Source: Lewinellaceae bacterium (lineage in GTDB: Bacteria; Bacteroidota; Bacteroidia; Chitinophagales; Saprospiraceae). Taken from it: a stretch of 64,000 nucleotides of DNA. Of the stretch, positions 42,670 through 51,481 are shown in pieces. Every line of letters begins with the position of its first letter. The stretch's first letter is position 1. The translations under genes were made by a program, and so were the position numbers. The notes beneath the pieces are model-generated. The model did no database searches and had not been told where the DNA came from. It saw only the letters and a list, made by a program, of their open reading frames with translations. The stretch spans positions 62,001-126,000 of the forward strand of contig JACJYK010000003.1 of assembly GCA_020636135.1 (NCBI GenBank). The letters run 5' to 3'.

Positions 42670-42677
42670 CAAAAATA
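42670..42677 (-). promoter_or_regulatory. Promoter -7 element of the heme monooxygenase operon
   Basis: The minus strand reads TATTTTTG, an exact match. The start near 42663 leaves a 16-nt leader to ATG 42646. The palindrome at 42683-42697 sits directly upstream in the spacer. Confidence 0.6.
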
Positions 42678-42682
42678 GTTAA

Positions 42683-42697
42683 TTAGATTTAATCTAA
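42683..42697. promoter_or_regulatory. Palindromic operator, iron-box-like, in the promoter spacer
   Basis: TTAGATT-T-AATCTAA is a perfect palindrome with one central base. It lies within the -33/-7 spacer of the heme monooxygenase promoter, where a bound protein would block transcription. The TTAGnTTnnnCTAA pattern resembles the boxes of metal-dependent repressors of the DtxR/MntR family (iron or manganese). The assignment to a given regulator is inference. Confidence 0.65.
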
Positions 42698-42729
42698 ATA
42701 TAAATAAGAGTTAAAATTATCAACTTATC

Positions 42730-44040
42730 CTAGCCACGATAGCTGATCCACTTCCACAACTCTTTAAAATTGGCCTTTTTCCCATACATCAGGATACCTA
42801 CCCGGTAGATACGTGCTGCTACCCAGATACTGGCCAGTACACCCAAAAACAACAGGATCAGGGAAAGTCCAATCTGCCAGACCGGAGGATTGAATGCCAG
42901 CCTGGCGGGCATGACGATCGGCGAAAAGAAAGGAATCAGGGAGGTCCAGAAAGCCAGGCTGCTATCCGGAGAACGCAGGATACTCATAGCGATGTAAAAA
43001 GATAAGATCACCGGCAGCATGACCGGAAGGGTCAGTGACTGGCCTTCATTCATGTCATCGCCGAGTGCCGAGCCAATGGCAGCGAAAAGGGAAGCATACA
43101 ACAGATAGCCGCCGATAAAATAAAGGATCAGCGTGGGCAGGATCAGCAGCCAGTTTTGGTTTGAGATTTCATTGATGACCATTCCAAAGTCGAATTCAGA
43201 GATCTGGTTCATCATTTCCGGATTCATCTGTGGGGGATTCTGCACCGCTCCGGGCACCAGAAGTTGTCCGATCATGACCACGATCGGCATCAATATAGCC
43301 CAGATACCAAATTGGGTAAGCCCGACACCACCGATTCCGATGATCTTGCCAAGCATCAGTTCCATTGGTTTGACCGAAGAAATAATCAACTCATTGATCC
43401 GGTTGACCTTTTCTTCAAAAACACCGCGCATCACAAATGACCCGTAAACTATGGTGATCATAAACATCAGGATGGTCATGATATAACCCAACGCTGCTCC
43501 GATAATATTGCTGTAGGCACTGGTGTTTTCTCCGTTATCGGTGATCGACTGAGGTTTAATCTGGATTCTGGTATCCAGCCGGTCCATCTCTTCGGCGGTA
43601 ATACCCATTGCTTTGAGTTTGAAGTCCCTGACCTTACCCTTCACGATGTCTTTCACAGTCTCATCCAGGGTCAATGGCAAACGTTTATCGGAAAAATATT
43701 GCGGCACATATTCCTTATTCGATACCTGGATGGGTGGCAATACCAATACTCCATCGTATTTACCATCCTGCACTTCCGCCTTAAGCTGATCAAGGGATTC
43801 ATCCGGAAATTTGAAATAGATATTTTTAGCGTCCGGAATGGCTTTGTTCAGCAATTCCGACTCGTCGACCACAGCGATTATTTTCTGCTCGTCACCTTCA
43901 TAAGCAAAGATGAGTGAAGCCACCACGATGAAAAGCAGGAATAACACGGGGGTCAGCAAGGTCATTAAAATAAAGGATTTCTTCATAACCCGTGTGACAT
44001 ACTCCCGGCGTATGATGAGCCCGATCTTTTGAAAATTCAT
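42730..44040 (-). CDS. ABC-2 type exporter permease (NatB-like)
   Basis: A 436-residue permease with one N-terminal membrane helix (about 20-45), a large extracytoplasmic domain of about 130 residues (50-180), and five further helices in the C-terminal half. This is the layout of the NatB/ABC2_membrane_3 group, which exports Na+ or other substrates in Bacillus. ILFVEEKVNRI-type coupling segment (about 205-215, EEKVNRINELIISSV) contacts the ATPase. It follows the ATPase gene by 11 bp and with it forms a two-gene exporter; substrate unknown. Confidence 0.88.
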   Translation of the reverse strand: MNFQKIGLIIRREYVTRVMKKSFILMTLLTPVLFLLFIVVASLIFAYEGDEQKIIAVVDESELLNKAIPDAKNIYFKFPDESLDQLKAEVQDGKYDGVLVLPPIQVSNKEYVPQYFSDKRLPLTLDETVKDIVKGKVRDFKLKAMGITAEEMDRLDTRIQIKPQSITDNGENTSAYSNIIGAALGYIMTILMFMITIVYGSFVMRGVFEEKVNRINELIISSVKPMELMLGKIIGIGGVGLTQFGIWAILMPIVVMIGQLLVPGAVQNPPQMNPEMMNQISEFDFGMVINEISNQNWLLILPTLILYFIGGYLLYASLFAAIGSALGDDMNEGQSLTLPVMLPVILSFYIAMSILRSPDSSLAFWTSLIPFFSPIVMPARLAFNPPVWQIGLSLILLFLGVLASIWVAARIYRVGILMYGKKANFKELWKWISYRG

Positions 44041-44051
44041 GGATCAAAAAT

Positions 44052-44966
44052 TTATTGTACCGATTGCCGATTGGCCTCGCCTACCTGTTCGATAAAAATT
44101 TCATTTAGTGTGGGAAGAACTTCCTGGAATAGCCGGATCTGGCATCCTGCCTGCATGAATTGGGACAATAGGGCATTGGAATCCTGCTCCGGTTGTAATT
44201 TTACTTTGATCCAGTCCCGCTGTTCGTCAAGGATCTCGTATTTAGCCGGAACGACACCAGGCATCGTGCCGTCAAAAACCACTTTGTATATGTTTTTCTT
44301 GAACTGGTCCTTTAAGTCCTTCATGGAGCCGGTCAGGATCAACCTTCCCTTGTTCACCAGGGTGATTTGCTCACAGATCTCTTCGACCTGCTCCATCCGG
44401 TGGGTTGAAAAGATGACCGACGTCCCGGCCGCATTCATCCGGTGAATTTCATCCTTGATCAGGTTGGTGTTAATGGGGTCCAGCCCTGAAAAGGGCTCAT
44501 CAAGGATCAGCAATTTGGGATCGTGCAATACCGTAGCAATGAACTGCACTTTTTGCTGCATTCCTTTCGATAACTCCTCAATCTTCTTATCCCACCAGTC
44601 TGAGATCTGAAAGCGTTCCATCCAGCTTTTGATGCGGTCTTTGGCTTCTTTCCGGGACATCCCTTTCAGCCTGGCGAGGTAAATAAGCTGGTCCCCGACC
44701 TTCATTTTTTTATACAGGCCGCGTTCTTCCGGCATATAGCCTATGTCCCGGATGTGATCTTCGTGAATGGGGTTCCCGTCAATCAGGATGCGGCCTTCAT
44801 CCGGGCCGGTAATCCCGGTTATCATACGGATCATGGTCGTTTTACCAGCCCCGTTTGGGCCAAGCAAGCCGAAAATTATTCCTTTAGGAATCTGCAAGTC
44901 AACTTTATTGACTGCGCGAAAGTCTCCAAATGATTTGCTTACTCCCTGTAACTCAAGGATATTCAT
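44052..44966 (-). CDS. ABC transporter ATP-binding protein (NatA-like)
   Basis: A 304-residue ATPase. Walker A GLLGPNGAGKTTMI (about 31-44), the Q-loop, the ABC signature LSKGMQQKVQFIA (about 131-143) and Walker B LLILDEPFSGLDPI (about 151-164) are all present. A C-terminal domain of about 80 residues (the DUF4162-like extension) ends at 304. The start is ATG 44966 (MNILELQGVSKSF), 21 bases inside the longer frame. A TACCTTG (minus strand, 44999-45005) may be its -7 element. Acts with the permease downstream. Confidence 0.92.
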   Translation of the reverse strand: MNILELQGVSKSFGDFRAVNKVDLQIPKGIIFGLLGPNGAGKTTMIRMITGITGPDEGRILIDGNPIHEDHIRDIGYMPEERGLYKKMKVGDQLIYLARLKGMSRKEAKDRIKSWMERFQISDWWDKKIEELSKGMQQKVQFIATVLHDPKLLILDEPFSGLDPINTNLIKDEIHRMNAAGTSVIFSTHRMEQVEEICEQITLVNKGRLILTGSMKDLKDQFKKNIYKVVFDGTMPGVVPAKYEILDEQRDWIKVKLQPEQDSNALLSQFMQAGCQIRLFQEVLPTLNEIFIEQVGEANRQSVQ

Positions 44967-45196
44967 GCCTGTCGAATTTGTGAACAAGCTGAAAATACAA
45001 GGTAACCGTTTGCGATTTGCACATTTTCTATGACTTGTCCGGATTTATCGACCAAGGTCAGGATTGGAAATTCAAGATGTGACCGGGATTGATTAACTTA
45101 CTTGGGGACGTGACGAAATTTACGGTTCGCCGTCCAAAAATCAAGAACTTTTACAAAGCTGAACGCATTAATTACTTTGAATAAACGAATCTCCAG

Positions 45197-45874
45197 ATGA
45201 AAACTAAAATGATCTTCTCGCTGATACTGCTCGCAGGAACCTTTATCCTTCGTGGTCAGGATGTCATGTCCACCGATAAAGTAATGAGCAAAGGGGTACA
45301 GGTCGCTGCATCCATTGACATTTACGATGTTGATGAAAAACAGGTGGAACAATGGTGGCGCAATTTTATGAAGCAATACACCAAATCCATCAAGAAAGAC
45401 CGCAAATCGAAAGAATGGATGGCGGATAATGCCAATATCTCTGCAATTAGCCCTTCTACGCCCATAGACCTGTATACCACGATTGAATCTACGGGCAAGT
45501 ACGTAACGGTCTCTACCTGGGTGGATGGAGGTACCGGATTCATCAATCCATCTTCCAATCCGGAATCTTTTCAGGCGCTTGAAGGACTGATGTCTTCTTT
45601 CGCGCACGAAGCTGAAGTCGAAAAGATCAACACCGAACTGGGTAATGAAGAGGATTCCTTGTCCAAGCTGGAAAAAGACCTGAAACAACTGCAGTCACGC
45701 AATGAAGGTTACTACAAGGATATCGAAGCTGCGAAAGCAAAAATTGCCAAGGCAGAAGAGGATATCCGTCAAAACGTGAAGGAGCAGGAGGCAAAACAGG
45801 CTGAAATCGAATCACAGCGTCAAAAAATCGAGTCCGTCAAGCGTAAGCTCGATGATACTAAAAAAGGTAATTAA
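45197..45874 (+). CDS. Secreted coiled-coil protein of unknown function
   Basis: A 225-residue exported protein with signal peptide MKTKMIFSLILLAGTFILRG. The first half (about 25-130) is an alpha/beta domain with YDVDEKQVEQWWRNFMKQY and YVTVSTWVDGGTGFI; the second half (about 135-225) is a highly charged coiled coil (KLEKDLKQLQSRNEGY, EEDIRQNVKEQEAKQAEI). I find no family name. It is monocistronic and convergent with the lytic transglycosylase gene, whose envelope role hints at a periplasmic location. Confidence 0.8.
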   Translation: MKTKMIFSLILLAGTFILRGQDVMSTDKVMSKGVQVAASIDIYDVDEKQVEQWWRNFMKQYTKSIKKDRKSKEWMADNANISAISPSTPIDLYTTIESTGKYVTVSTWVDGGTGFINPSSNPESFQALEGLMSSFAHEAEVEKINTELGNEEDSLSKLEKDLKQLQSRNEGYYKDIEAAKAKIAKAEEDIRQNVKEQEAKQAEIESQRQKIESVKRKLDDTKKGN

Positions 45875-45892
45875 GATCTGAAAGCCTGAAAA

Positions 45893-47323
45893 CTATTCGA
45901 TCAGCAGAGCACTTCCCGGCTGAACCTGATCAAAGGATGTCAAATGATTGATTTCCATCAATTTGGCAAGTGAAAGCTGTGGGAAACGCTGGATGATCTG
46001 CAGTAGGGATTCCCCTTTTTGAACCACATATTTCGTGCGGAATACGTCTTTGGAGACTGCAGGTATTACGACGGCAGTCTGTGATTGATTGATGGCGTGA
46101 ACCAGGTTATTTGTCAGCGATGCATTAACACTGAGATCCCGTGTCGGAATGACACTCATAACTGCTATTGTCCGGTTGATGCGGTAAGGTAACCTCACCT
46201 CCTGTTCCGGATGTTGCAGAATGTATATGATCAGTGTCTGGTCTTTTTCAATGGTGTTGGTAGGTAGCTCGTTCCAGTAGCGGATGTTGTAATCATTGAT
46301 CTCAAAGTGAGAAGCAATATCGGTGAGGTCATCACCCTTTAAGGCCTGAAACTCTACTTCCTTGTAATTGCTTTCTTTGTAAAAGCTGCTTTCTTCGGAC
46401 TTCTCCGCCTTGTCGGTACCACCTAACTTGTCATCAACCAGGGGAATGACCCGTTTAGGCAAAATAATCTGATACCCATCGTAATTGGCGGGAATCAGGT
46501 CTTTACGAAAACCCGGATTCAATGTGCGGATGACGTTGATGTCCAGATTGGTCCAGTCTTTCAGCTGACTAAAAGTCAGTTGATCATGGACATTGACTGT
46601 TCCGGTAATCTGTAAATCGAGATCCGGAAACTGAGGCATCAGTTCGTGCAGTGAATAGAATTTAAACAGATACGTAGCGGCCAGAAACTTGGGAACATAG
46701 TCCTGGGTCTCTTGAGGCAAATAGGGACGGATATCCCAGTAATTGACGCTGTTAGCGCGCTTGATCGCTTTGTTTACGTTTCCGGGACCACAATTATAGG
46801 CCGCCAGAACCAATTGCCAGTCCTGATAATAGTCGAACAGGTGTTTGATTTGTTTTGCTGCAGCTTCCGTAGAGCGGATCGGATCTTTGCGTTCATCAAC
46901 CAGCTGGTTGATCTTTAACCCGTTGAGTTTTGCGGTGCCGGGCATGAATTGCCACAGCCCGATCGCGCCTGCCCGTGAACGGGCATCCGGTCGCAGCGAA
47001 GACTCAATGATGGTCATGTATTTGAGGTCCAGAGGGAGGTCATTTGCAGCCAGTTCTTTCTCAAAAATGGGAAAATACAGCACCCGCCGTCCGATCAACA
47101 TTTGTGTATAAGCAGGGTATTTAAGCAGGTATTGCTGGAGAAAGGGCAGGATCATATCAGCTTTATCGGCATCGACCAGGGTTTGGATCGATTCCAGTCG
47201 GGTCTGGATCAGTTCGCGATCCAGTTCCGCTTCATTATTGTATGGGATAGCCGCCATCAGGTCCGTCAATCCCAGGATAAAGACAAAGATTAGGGATATC
47301 AAGTATTTTGAAAATACTTTCAT
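45893..47323 (-). CDS. Lytic transglycosylase with LysM domains (MltD-like)
   Basis: A murein hydrolase of about 476 residues with signal peptide (MKVFSKYLISLIFVFILGLTDLMA). The GH23-type catalytic domain (about 75-230) has the catalytic Glu in ESSLRPDARSRAGAIGLWQFMPGT and AAYNCGPGNVNKAI. Two LysM-like domains follow: ALKGDDLTDIASHFEINDYNI (about 320-365) and VQKGESLLQIIQRFPQLSL near the end, for peptidoglycan binding. The start is ATG 47323 (ATG 47329 also fits; the longest frame starts at 47359). Promoter and a 22-bp inverted repeat lie upstream (47405-47474). Confidence 0.93.
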   Translation of the reverse strand: MKVFSKYLISLIFVFILGLTDLMAAIPYNNEAELDRELIQTRLESIQTLVDADKADMILPFLQQYLLKYPAYTQMLIGRRVLYFPIFEKELAANDLPLDLKYMTIIESSLRPDARSRAGAIGLWQFMPGTAKLNGLKINQLVDERKDPIRSTEAAAKQIKHLFDYYQDWQLVLAAYNCGPGNVNKAIKRANSVNYWDIRPYLPQETQDYVPKFLAATYLFKFYSLHELMPQFPDLDLQITGTVNVHDQLTFSQLKDWTNLDINVIRTLNPGFRKDLIPANYDGYQIILPKRVIPLVDDKLGGTDKAEKSEESSFYKESNYKEVEFQALKGDDLTDIASHFEINDYNIRYWNELPTNTIEKDQTLIIYILQHPEQEVRLPYRINRTIAVMSVIPTRDLSVNASLTNNLVHAINQSQTAVVIPAVSKDVFRTKYVVQKGESLLQIIQRFPQLSLAKLMEINHLTSFDQVQPGSALLIE

Positions 47324-47404
47324 ATTCATAGGATTCAAAAACAAAATAAACCGATTCATCCTGTTTAATGCTACAATTTAAGCGCATTAACAATCAGAAT
47401 CTTC

Positions 47405-47426
47405 ATATTACACAAAAGTGTAATAT
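47405..47426. promoter_or_regulatory. Perfect 22-bp inverted repeat in the transglycosylase leader
   Basis: ATATTACAC-AAAA-GTGTAATAT: nine-base arms around an AAAA loop. It lies between the inferred transcription start (about 47436) and the start codon of the lytic transglycosylase gene, so it is in the 5' leader. It could be an operator, or a hairpin that alters translation or RNA stability. Confidence 0.65.
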
Positions 47427-47442
47427 TATTTGAAACGAACAG

Positions 47443-47474
47443 CAAAGGTACGCCTGCCATTCCATTAATTCAAA
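47443..47474 (-). promoter_or_regulatory. Promoter of the lytic transglycosylase gene (consensus)
   Basis: On the minus strand, TTTG (47471-47474), a 20-bp spacer, and TACCTTTG (47443-47450): a full match to the Bacteroidota promoter consensus at the expected spacing. It is the clearest promoter in the window. Confidence 0.75.
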
Positions 47475-47500
47475 TAAATATCACATTTAACGTTTTGCCT

Positions 47501-48910
47501 TCAAAACAATTGTGTAATCTTCAGTCCAGTTTTAAACAGCATATCATCTGCAAATCTTGGACCAATTATCTGAATCGCCCGGGGAAAGGCTCCCGCTGAA
47601 CCTTGTAAAGCAAGGCTTATTCCGGGCTGCCCGGTAAGGTTCGCCAGTACTGTGAAAATATCTGCGTAGTACACCGCCACCGGGTCATCCAGCTTGGCGC
47701 CCACACGCCAGGGCAATACCGGAGAGACCGGAAGAATCAGAGCTTCAGATTCCTTAAATAAGGACTCCATCTCCCGGATGATCATCCCTCTCACCTTCTG
47801 TGCTTTGCGGTAGTAAGCTTCGTAGTAGCCGGAGCTTAACACATAGGTACCCATCATCAGCCTGCGCTTGACTTCTTTGCCAAAACCCCGGGTCCGGGTA
47901 TTGGAAAGGATCGCTTCTACATCATTTCCCGGAGCGCTCATACCATAACGTATGCCATCATACCGGCTCAGATTCGAGGAAGCTTCGGCTGTCGTAAGAA
48001 TATAGTAGGTAGGGACGAGAAAGGACTCCAGGGACAAAGACCAGCTTTGCAGATCCATACCCGACTCTTTCATGGAGTCAATAAGCTGGTTGTAAGCAAG
48101 CTCCACTTCCGGGTCCATCATTCCCGGAGGCACTTCCAGGTAGGCTATCTTTTTTGCCGCACCTCCACTGTCCGGGTCCCAATGAAAAGGCACATCCACT
48201 GAGGTGGCGTCATGATCATCCTTCCCGGCACTGATCTCAAAAAGCAGAGGCAAATCAGCCACGTGCCGGACCAGGTATCCGACCTGATCGAATGAAGAGG
48301 CATAGGCAATCAATCCAAAACGGGAATGTCTGCCATAGGTAGGCTTAAATCCATGCACTCCGCAAAATGCTGCCGGCTGCCTTACAGAACCACCTGTATC
48401 TGATCCGATCGAGAAATGACACGTCTGCAAAGCCACTGCACTGGCAGATGCTCCGGAGGACCCTCCTGGTACGTAGTCAGAATCGATGGGATTTAACGCC
48501 GGACCATAACACGAATTTTCGTTGCTGCTGCCCATGGCAAATTCATCACAATGTACCCGCCCGATCAGAATCGCATCCTCATCCAGCAGTCGCTGCACCA
48601 CGGTAGCAGTATAAGGTGCCTTGAATCCCTGCAGGATCTTTGACGATGCCGTGGTGGCATGGCCTTGCCAGCACAGGACATCCTTAATACTGAAGACAAC
48701 GCCAGCCAACCGTCCACATGACTGCCCGTTCCGGCGTCTCTCATCCAGCTCCGCCGCCCGCTTCAGAGCCGCATCGGATGCAATTTCAATGTACAGATTA
48801 TATTGACTCGTAGCCTCGATCCTTTGCAGACAGGATTGAACCTGATCGGTACATCTGATGGTTCCATTTTGGAAAGCTTTCTGTGTATCCTGAATGGATA
48901 AAAGCTCCAT
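47501..48910 (-). CDS. gatA: Asp-tRNA(Asn)/Glu-tRNA(Gln) amidotransferase subunit A
   Basis: GatA hydrolyses glutamine and passes ammonia to GatB to amidate mischarged tRNA. The 469-residue amidase-signature protein has the full catalytic triad: Lys76 in SIKDVLC, Ser151 in GGSSGASAS and the nucleophile Ser175 in DTGGSVRQPA; spacing equals that of known GatA. It starts 3 bp after hisS ends, as the last gene of the pheS-hisS-gatA operon. GatB and GatC are not in the window. Confidence 0.94.
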   Translation of the reverse strand: MELLSIQDTQKAFQNGTIRCTDQVQSCLQRIEATSQYNLYIEIASDAALKRAAELDERRRNGQSCGRLAGVVFSIKDVLCWQGHATTASSKILQGFKAPYTATVVQRLLDEDAILIGRVHCDEFAMGSSNENSCYGPALNPIDSDYVPGGSSGASASAVALQTCHFSIGSDTGGSVRQPAAFCGVHGFKPTYGRHSRFGLIAYASSFDQVGYLVRHVADLPLLFEISAGKDDHDATSVDVPFHWDPDSGGAAKKIAYLEVPPGMMDPEVELAYNQLIDSMKESGMDLQSWSLSLESFLVPTYYILTTAEASSNLSRYDGIRYGMSAPGNDVEAILSNTRTRGFGKEVKRRLMMGTYVLSSGYYEAYYRKAQKVRGMIIREMESLFKESEALILPVSPVLPWRVGAKLDDPVAVYYADIFTVLANLTGQPGISLALQGSAGAFPRAIQIIGPRFADDMLFKTGLKITQLF

Positions 48911-48913
48911 GCG

Positions 48914-50257
48914 CTATTGAATTTTATTAACCACATCACCGATGGAGATACGGTTCTGATCACCGGTAATCATATTCTTAAGCATCACTTCCCGGGCCTG
49001 AAGCTCTTCCGGCCCAATGATGGCTACCCAATGAACACCGAGCGCATCGGCATATTTCATCTGCTTTTTAAACTTGTCTGGTTGTGGATAAAGGTCAGCC
49101 CGCAGCTGGGCAGACCGCAGATCGCTCACCAACTTAAATGCTGCCTGGTGACAGGCCTCATCCATAGCTAAAACCAATATATCCAGCTGCCGGTCCAGGT
49201 CTTTCGGCCACAATTGAAGTTCGTCCAAGACATCATAGATACGTTCTGCGCCAAAACTGATGCCCACACCTGGCATATTATCCAATCCAAAGACGCCGGT
49301 AAGCTCGGCATAGCGGCCACCGCCGCCTAAACTTCCCATCTGGACCTGATCGGTATCCAGGGCAATCTCAAAAATGCACCCCGTGTAATAGTTCAGGCCC
49401 CGGGCAAGCCGGAAATCTTTTGTCAGTCGGTTATGCAGAGCAATTCCATCCAGATAACTCCACACTTCTGCCAGTTCCGCTACTCCTTTGACCCCCGAAA
49501 CGGTACCTTTCAACACGTCTGCCAGATCATTCCATTCCAGTTGGATGGTGTTCAATATCTGTAAAGCATTACCCTCCGGGATACCTTTGCGTACCATTTC
49601 TTCCAGGACTCCATTGGCTCCGATCTTGTCTAATTTATCGATGGCGACGGTCATCTCAGTGAGCTTATCCGGTACTCCGGCAGCTTCTGCGATCCCAGCC
49701 AGGATCTTACGGTTGTTCACCCGGATCTCCACCGGGATCCCCAAATTGTGAAATACGGTATCATATATCTGGATCAACTCGGCTTCATACATCAGGGATT
49801 CTGAACCAACCACGTCGACATCACACTGATAAAATTCCTGATAGCGGCCTCGCTGAGGGCGATCGGCACGCCATACCGGCTGGATCTGGTACCGCTTGAA
49901 CGGAAAATACAATTCGTGCTGATGCATGACCACAAAACGGGCAAAGGGCACCGTCAGATCATAGCGCAAACCCCGCTTGGCAATATCGGGTAATAACCGC
50001 CCGGAGTCCCGCCCGGATAAGGCCTTCTCATCGGCCTTAGCGAGGAAATCTCCGTTGTTCAAAACCTTAAACAACAGATTGTCACCCTCCTCACCGTACT
50101 TGCCCATCAGGGTGGATAAGTTTTCCAGTACCGGTGTCTCGATGGGCACATATCCAAAGCACTGGAAGACCTGTTCAATCTGGGAAAATAGATATTTCCT
50201 TTTCCGGGCCTGAGCCGGAAGGAAATCGCGGGTGCCTTTCGGCAAACTGACCTTCAT
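48914..50257 (-). CDS. hisS: Histidine--tRNA ligase
   Basis: A 447-residue class II tRNA synthetase. The N-terminus KGTRDFLPAQ is the HisRS signature; motif 2 is in PVWRADRPQRGRYQEFYQCDVDVVG, the His-specific segment is RGLNYYTGCIFEI (about 285-297), and motif 3 is in GVGISFGAERIYDVL. The C-terminal anticodon-binding domain follows (about 340-447). It lies 2 bp downstream of pheS and 3 bp upstream of gatA. Confidence 0.96.
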   Translation of the reverse strand: MKVSLPKGTRDFLPAQARKRKYLFSQIEQVFQCFGYVPIETPVLENLSTLMGKYGEEGDNLLFKVLNNGDFLAKADEKALSGRDSGRLLPDIAKRGLRYDLTVPFARFVVMHQHELYFPFKRYQIQPVWRADRPQRGRYQEFYQCDVDVVGSESLMYEAELIQIYDTVFHNLGIPVEIRVNNRKILAGIAEAAGVPDKLTEMTVAIDKLDKIGANGVLEEMVRKGIPEGNALQILNTIQLEWNDLADVLKGTVSGVKGVAELAEVWSYLDGIALHNRLTKDFRLARGLNYYTGCIFEIALDTDQVQMGSLGGGGRYAELTGVFGLDNMPGVGISFGAERIYDVLDELQLWPKDLDRQLDILVLAMDEACHQAAFKLVSDLRSAQLRADLYPQPDKFKKQMKYADALGVHWVAIIGPEELQAREVMLKNMITGDQNRISIGDVVNKIQ

Positions 50258-50259
50258 AA

Positions 50260-51285
50260 TTAGAATGCTGAACCAAAATGCGCCAGGAAGCGCATGTCAT
50301 TTTCAAAATATTGGCGGATATCATTGATCCGGTACTTCTGCATGCCCTGTCTTTCGATACCCATACCGAATGCAAAGCCCGAATAAACATTGGGATCGAT
50401 ACCACAATTTTCCAGCACGGCCGGGTCCACCATACCACAACCCAATATCTCCAGCCACCCGGTACCTTTGGTGATGCGGTAATCGGTCTCATCTTTTAAG
50501 CCCCAATAGACATCCATTTCTGCGCTGGGCTCGGTAAAAGGGAAGTAAGAAGGCCTCAGACGGATTCGCGTTTCCGGACCATAGAGCTCCCGGGCAAAAT
50601 AGTATAATGTCTGTTTCATGTCCCGGAATGAAACACCTTTATCAACGTAAAGCCCTTCAACCTGGTGAAACTGGCAATGAGACCGGGCAGAGATGGTTTC
50701 ATTGCGATATACCCGTCCCGGGGCTATAATCCGGATCGGAGGTTTGCGCTGTGTCATAACCCTGGCCTGAACGGACGATGTGTGCGTACGTAAAAGATAG
50801 GTGCTGCTGTCTTTAAGGTAAAAGGTATCCTGCATATCCCGCGCCGGATGATCGTCGGGCGTGTTCATGGCTGTGAAATTATGCCAGTCGTCCTCGATCT
50901 CACGGTCCTCCACCACGATAAACCCGATCCTGGCAAAGATGTCTACAATGCGGTTCAGGATCAATGAGATCGGGTGACGCGCACCTGCAGCCATCGGTGT
51001 CGCCGGCGCAGTAAGGTCAAGCTGATGCTGGACACGCGTAGCCTGCCGTATCAGTGTTTGTACTTCGGAATACCGGGATTCGGCCTGATTTTTTACTTCG
51101 TTCAATAATTGACCGAATGCTTTACGGCTTTCCGGTTCCACATCTTTCATCTTGGCGAAGTAGCCCTTAAGGATGTTTTTAGTCCCAAGAAAACGCTTAC
51201 GGTATTCTTCCAGTGCTTCCGCATCCATGATTTCGGCTTCACCAGCTTCCTGAATCAATGCGTTTACTTCATCGATCAAATTCAT
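50260..51285 (-). CDS. pheS: Phenylalanine--tRNA ligase alpha subunit
   Basis: A 341-residue class II subunit that carries the catalytic core of PheRS. An N-terminal coiled-coil arm (about 1-90) binds tRNA; then come ARHPISLILNRIVDIFARIGF (motif 1), RTHTSSVQARVM, YRNETISARSHCQFHQVEG (motif 2), FPFTEPSAEMDV, GTGWLEILGCGMV and GFAFGMGIERQGM (motif 3). A TACTTTTG -7 element lies 24 bp upstream of the ATG, so it heads the pheS-hisS-gatA operon. PheT is not adjacent. Confidence 0.96.
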   Translation of the reverse strand: MNLIDEVNALIQEAGEAEIMDAEALEEYRKRFLGTKNILKGYFAKMKDVEPESRKAFGQLLNEVKNQAESRYSEVQTLIRQATRVQHQLDLTAPATPMAAGARHPISLILNRIVDIFARIGFIVVEDREIEDDWHNFTAMNTPDDHPARDMQDTFYLKDSSTYLLRTHTSSVQARVMTQRKPPIRIIAPGRVYRNETISARSHCQFHQVEGLYVDKGVSFRDMKQTLYYFARELYGPETRIRLRPSYFPFTEPSAEMDVYWGLKDETDYRITKGTGWLEILGCGMVDPAVLENCGIDPNVYSGFAFGMGIERQGMQKYRINDIRQYFENDMRFLAHFGSAF

Positions 51286-51308
51286 AAATCATACAGGATA
51301 TTAGCTCA

Positions 51309-51316
51309 CAAAAGTA
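51309..51316 (-). promoter_or_regulatory. Promoter -7 element of pheS-hisS-gatA
   Basis: The minus strand reads TACTTTTG, exact. A start near 51302 gives a leader of about 17 nt. The best upstream TTG is 26 bp away, longer than usual. Confidence 0.5.
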
Positions 51317-51433
51317 AACATTTGTTTGATTAAAGGCCATCTCAACTCCCGGTAGAGCACACAATCAGCAAGGTAAATCCCGTTGTTTAGGTTATGCAAT
51401 GCGTAACACCGGAGAAGACATATTAAAGATGAA

Positions 51434-51465
51434 TTGTTTATCTCCTCAAGTAATTGATAATTTTG
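51434..51465 (+). promoter_or_regulatory. Promoter of the fucosidase gene
   Basis: TTG (51434-51436), a 21-bp spacer, and TAATTTTG (51458-51465) match the consensus and spacing. The start near 51472 leaves about 10 nt before ATG 51482 and supports that start. Confidence 0.68.
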
Positions 51466-51481
51466 CACGGAAGTGATATCT

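Noticed and set aside
45098..45688. 196-codon minus-strand ORF
   Set aside because: Antisense to the coiled-coil secreted protein, which has a clear signal peptide; Phe/His-rich mirror composition.
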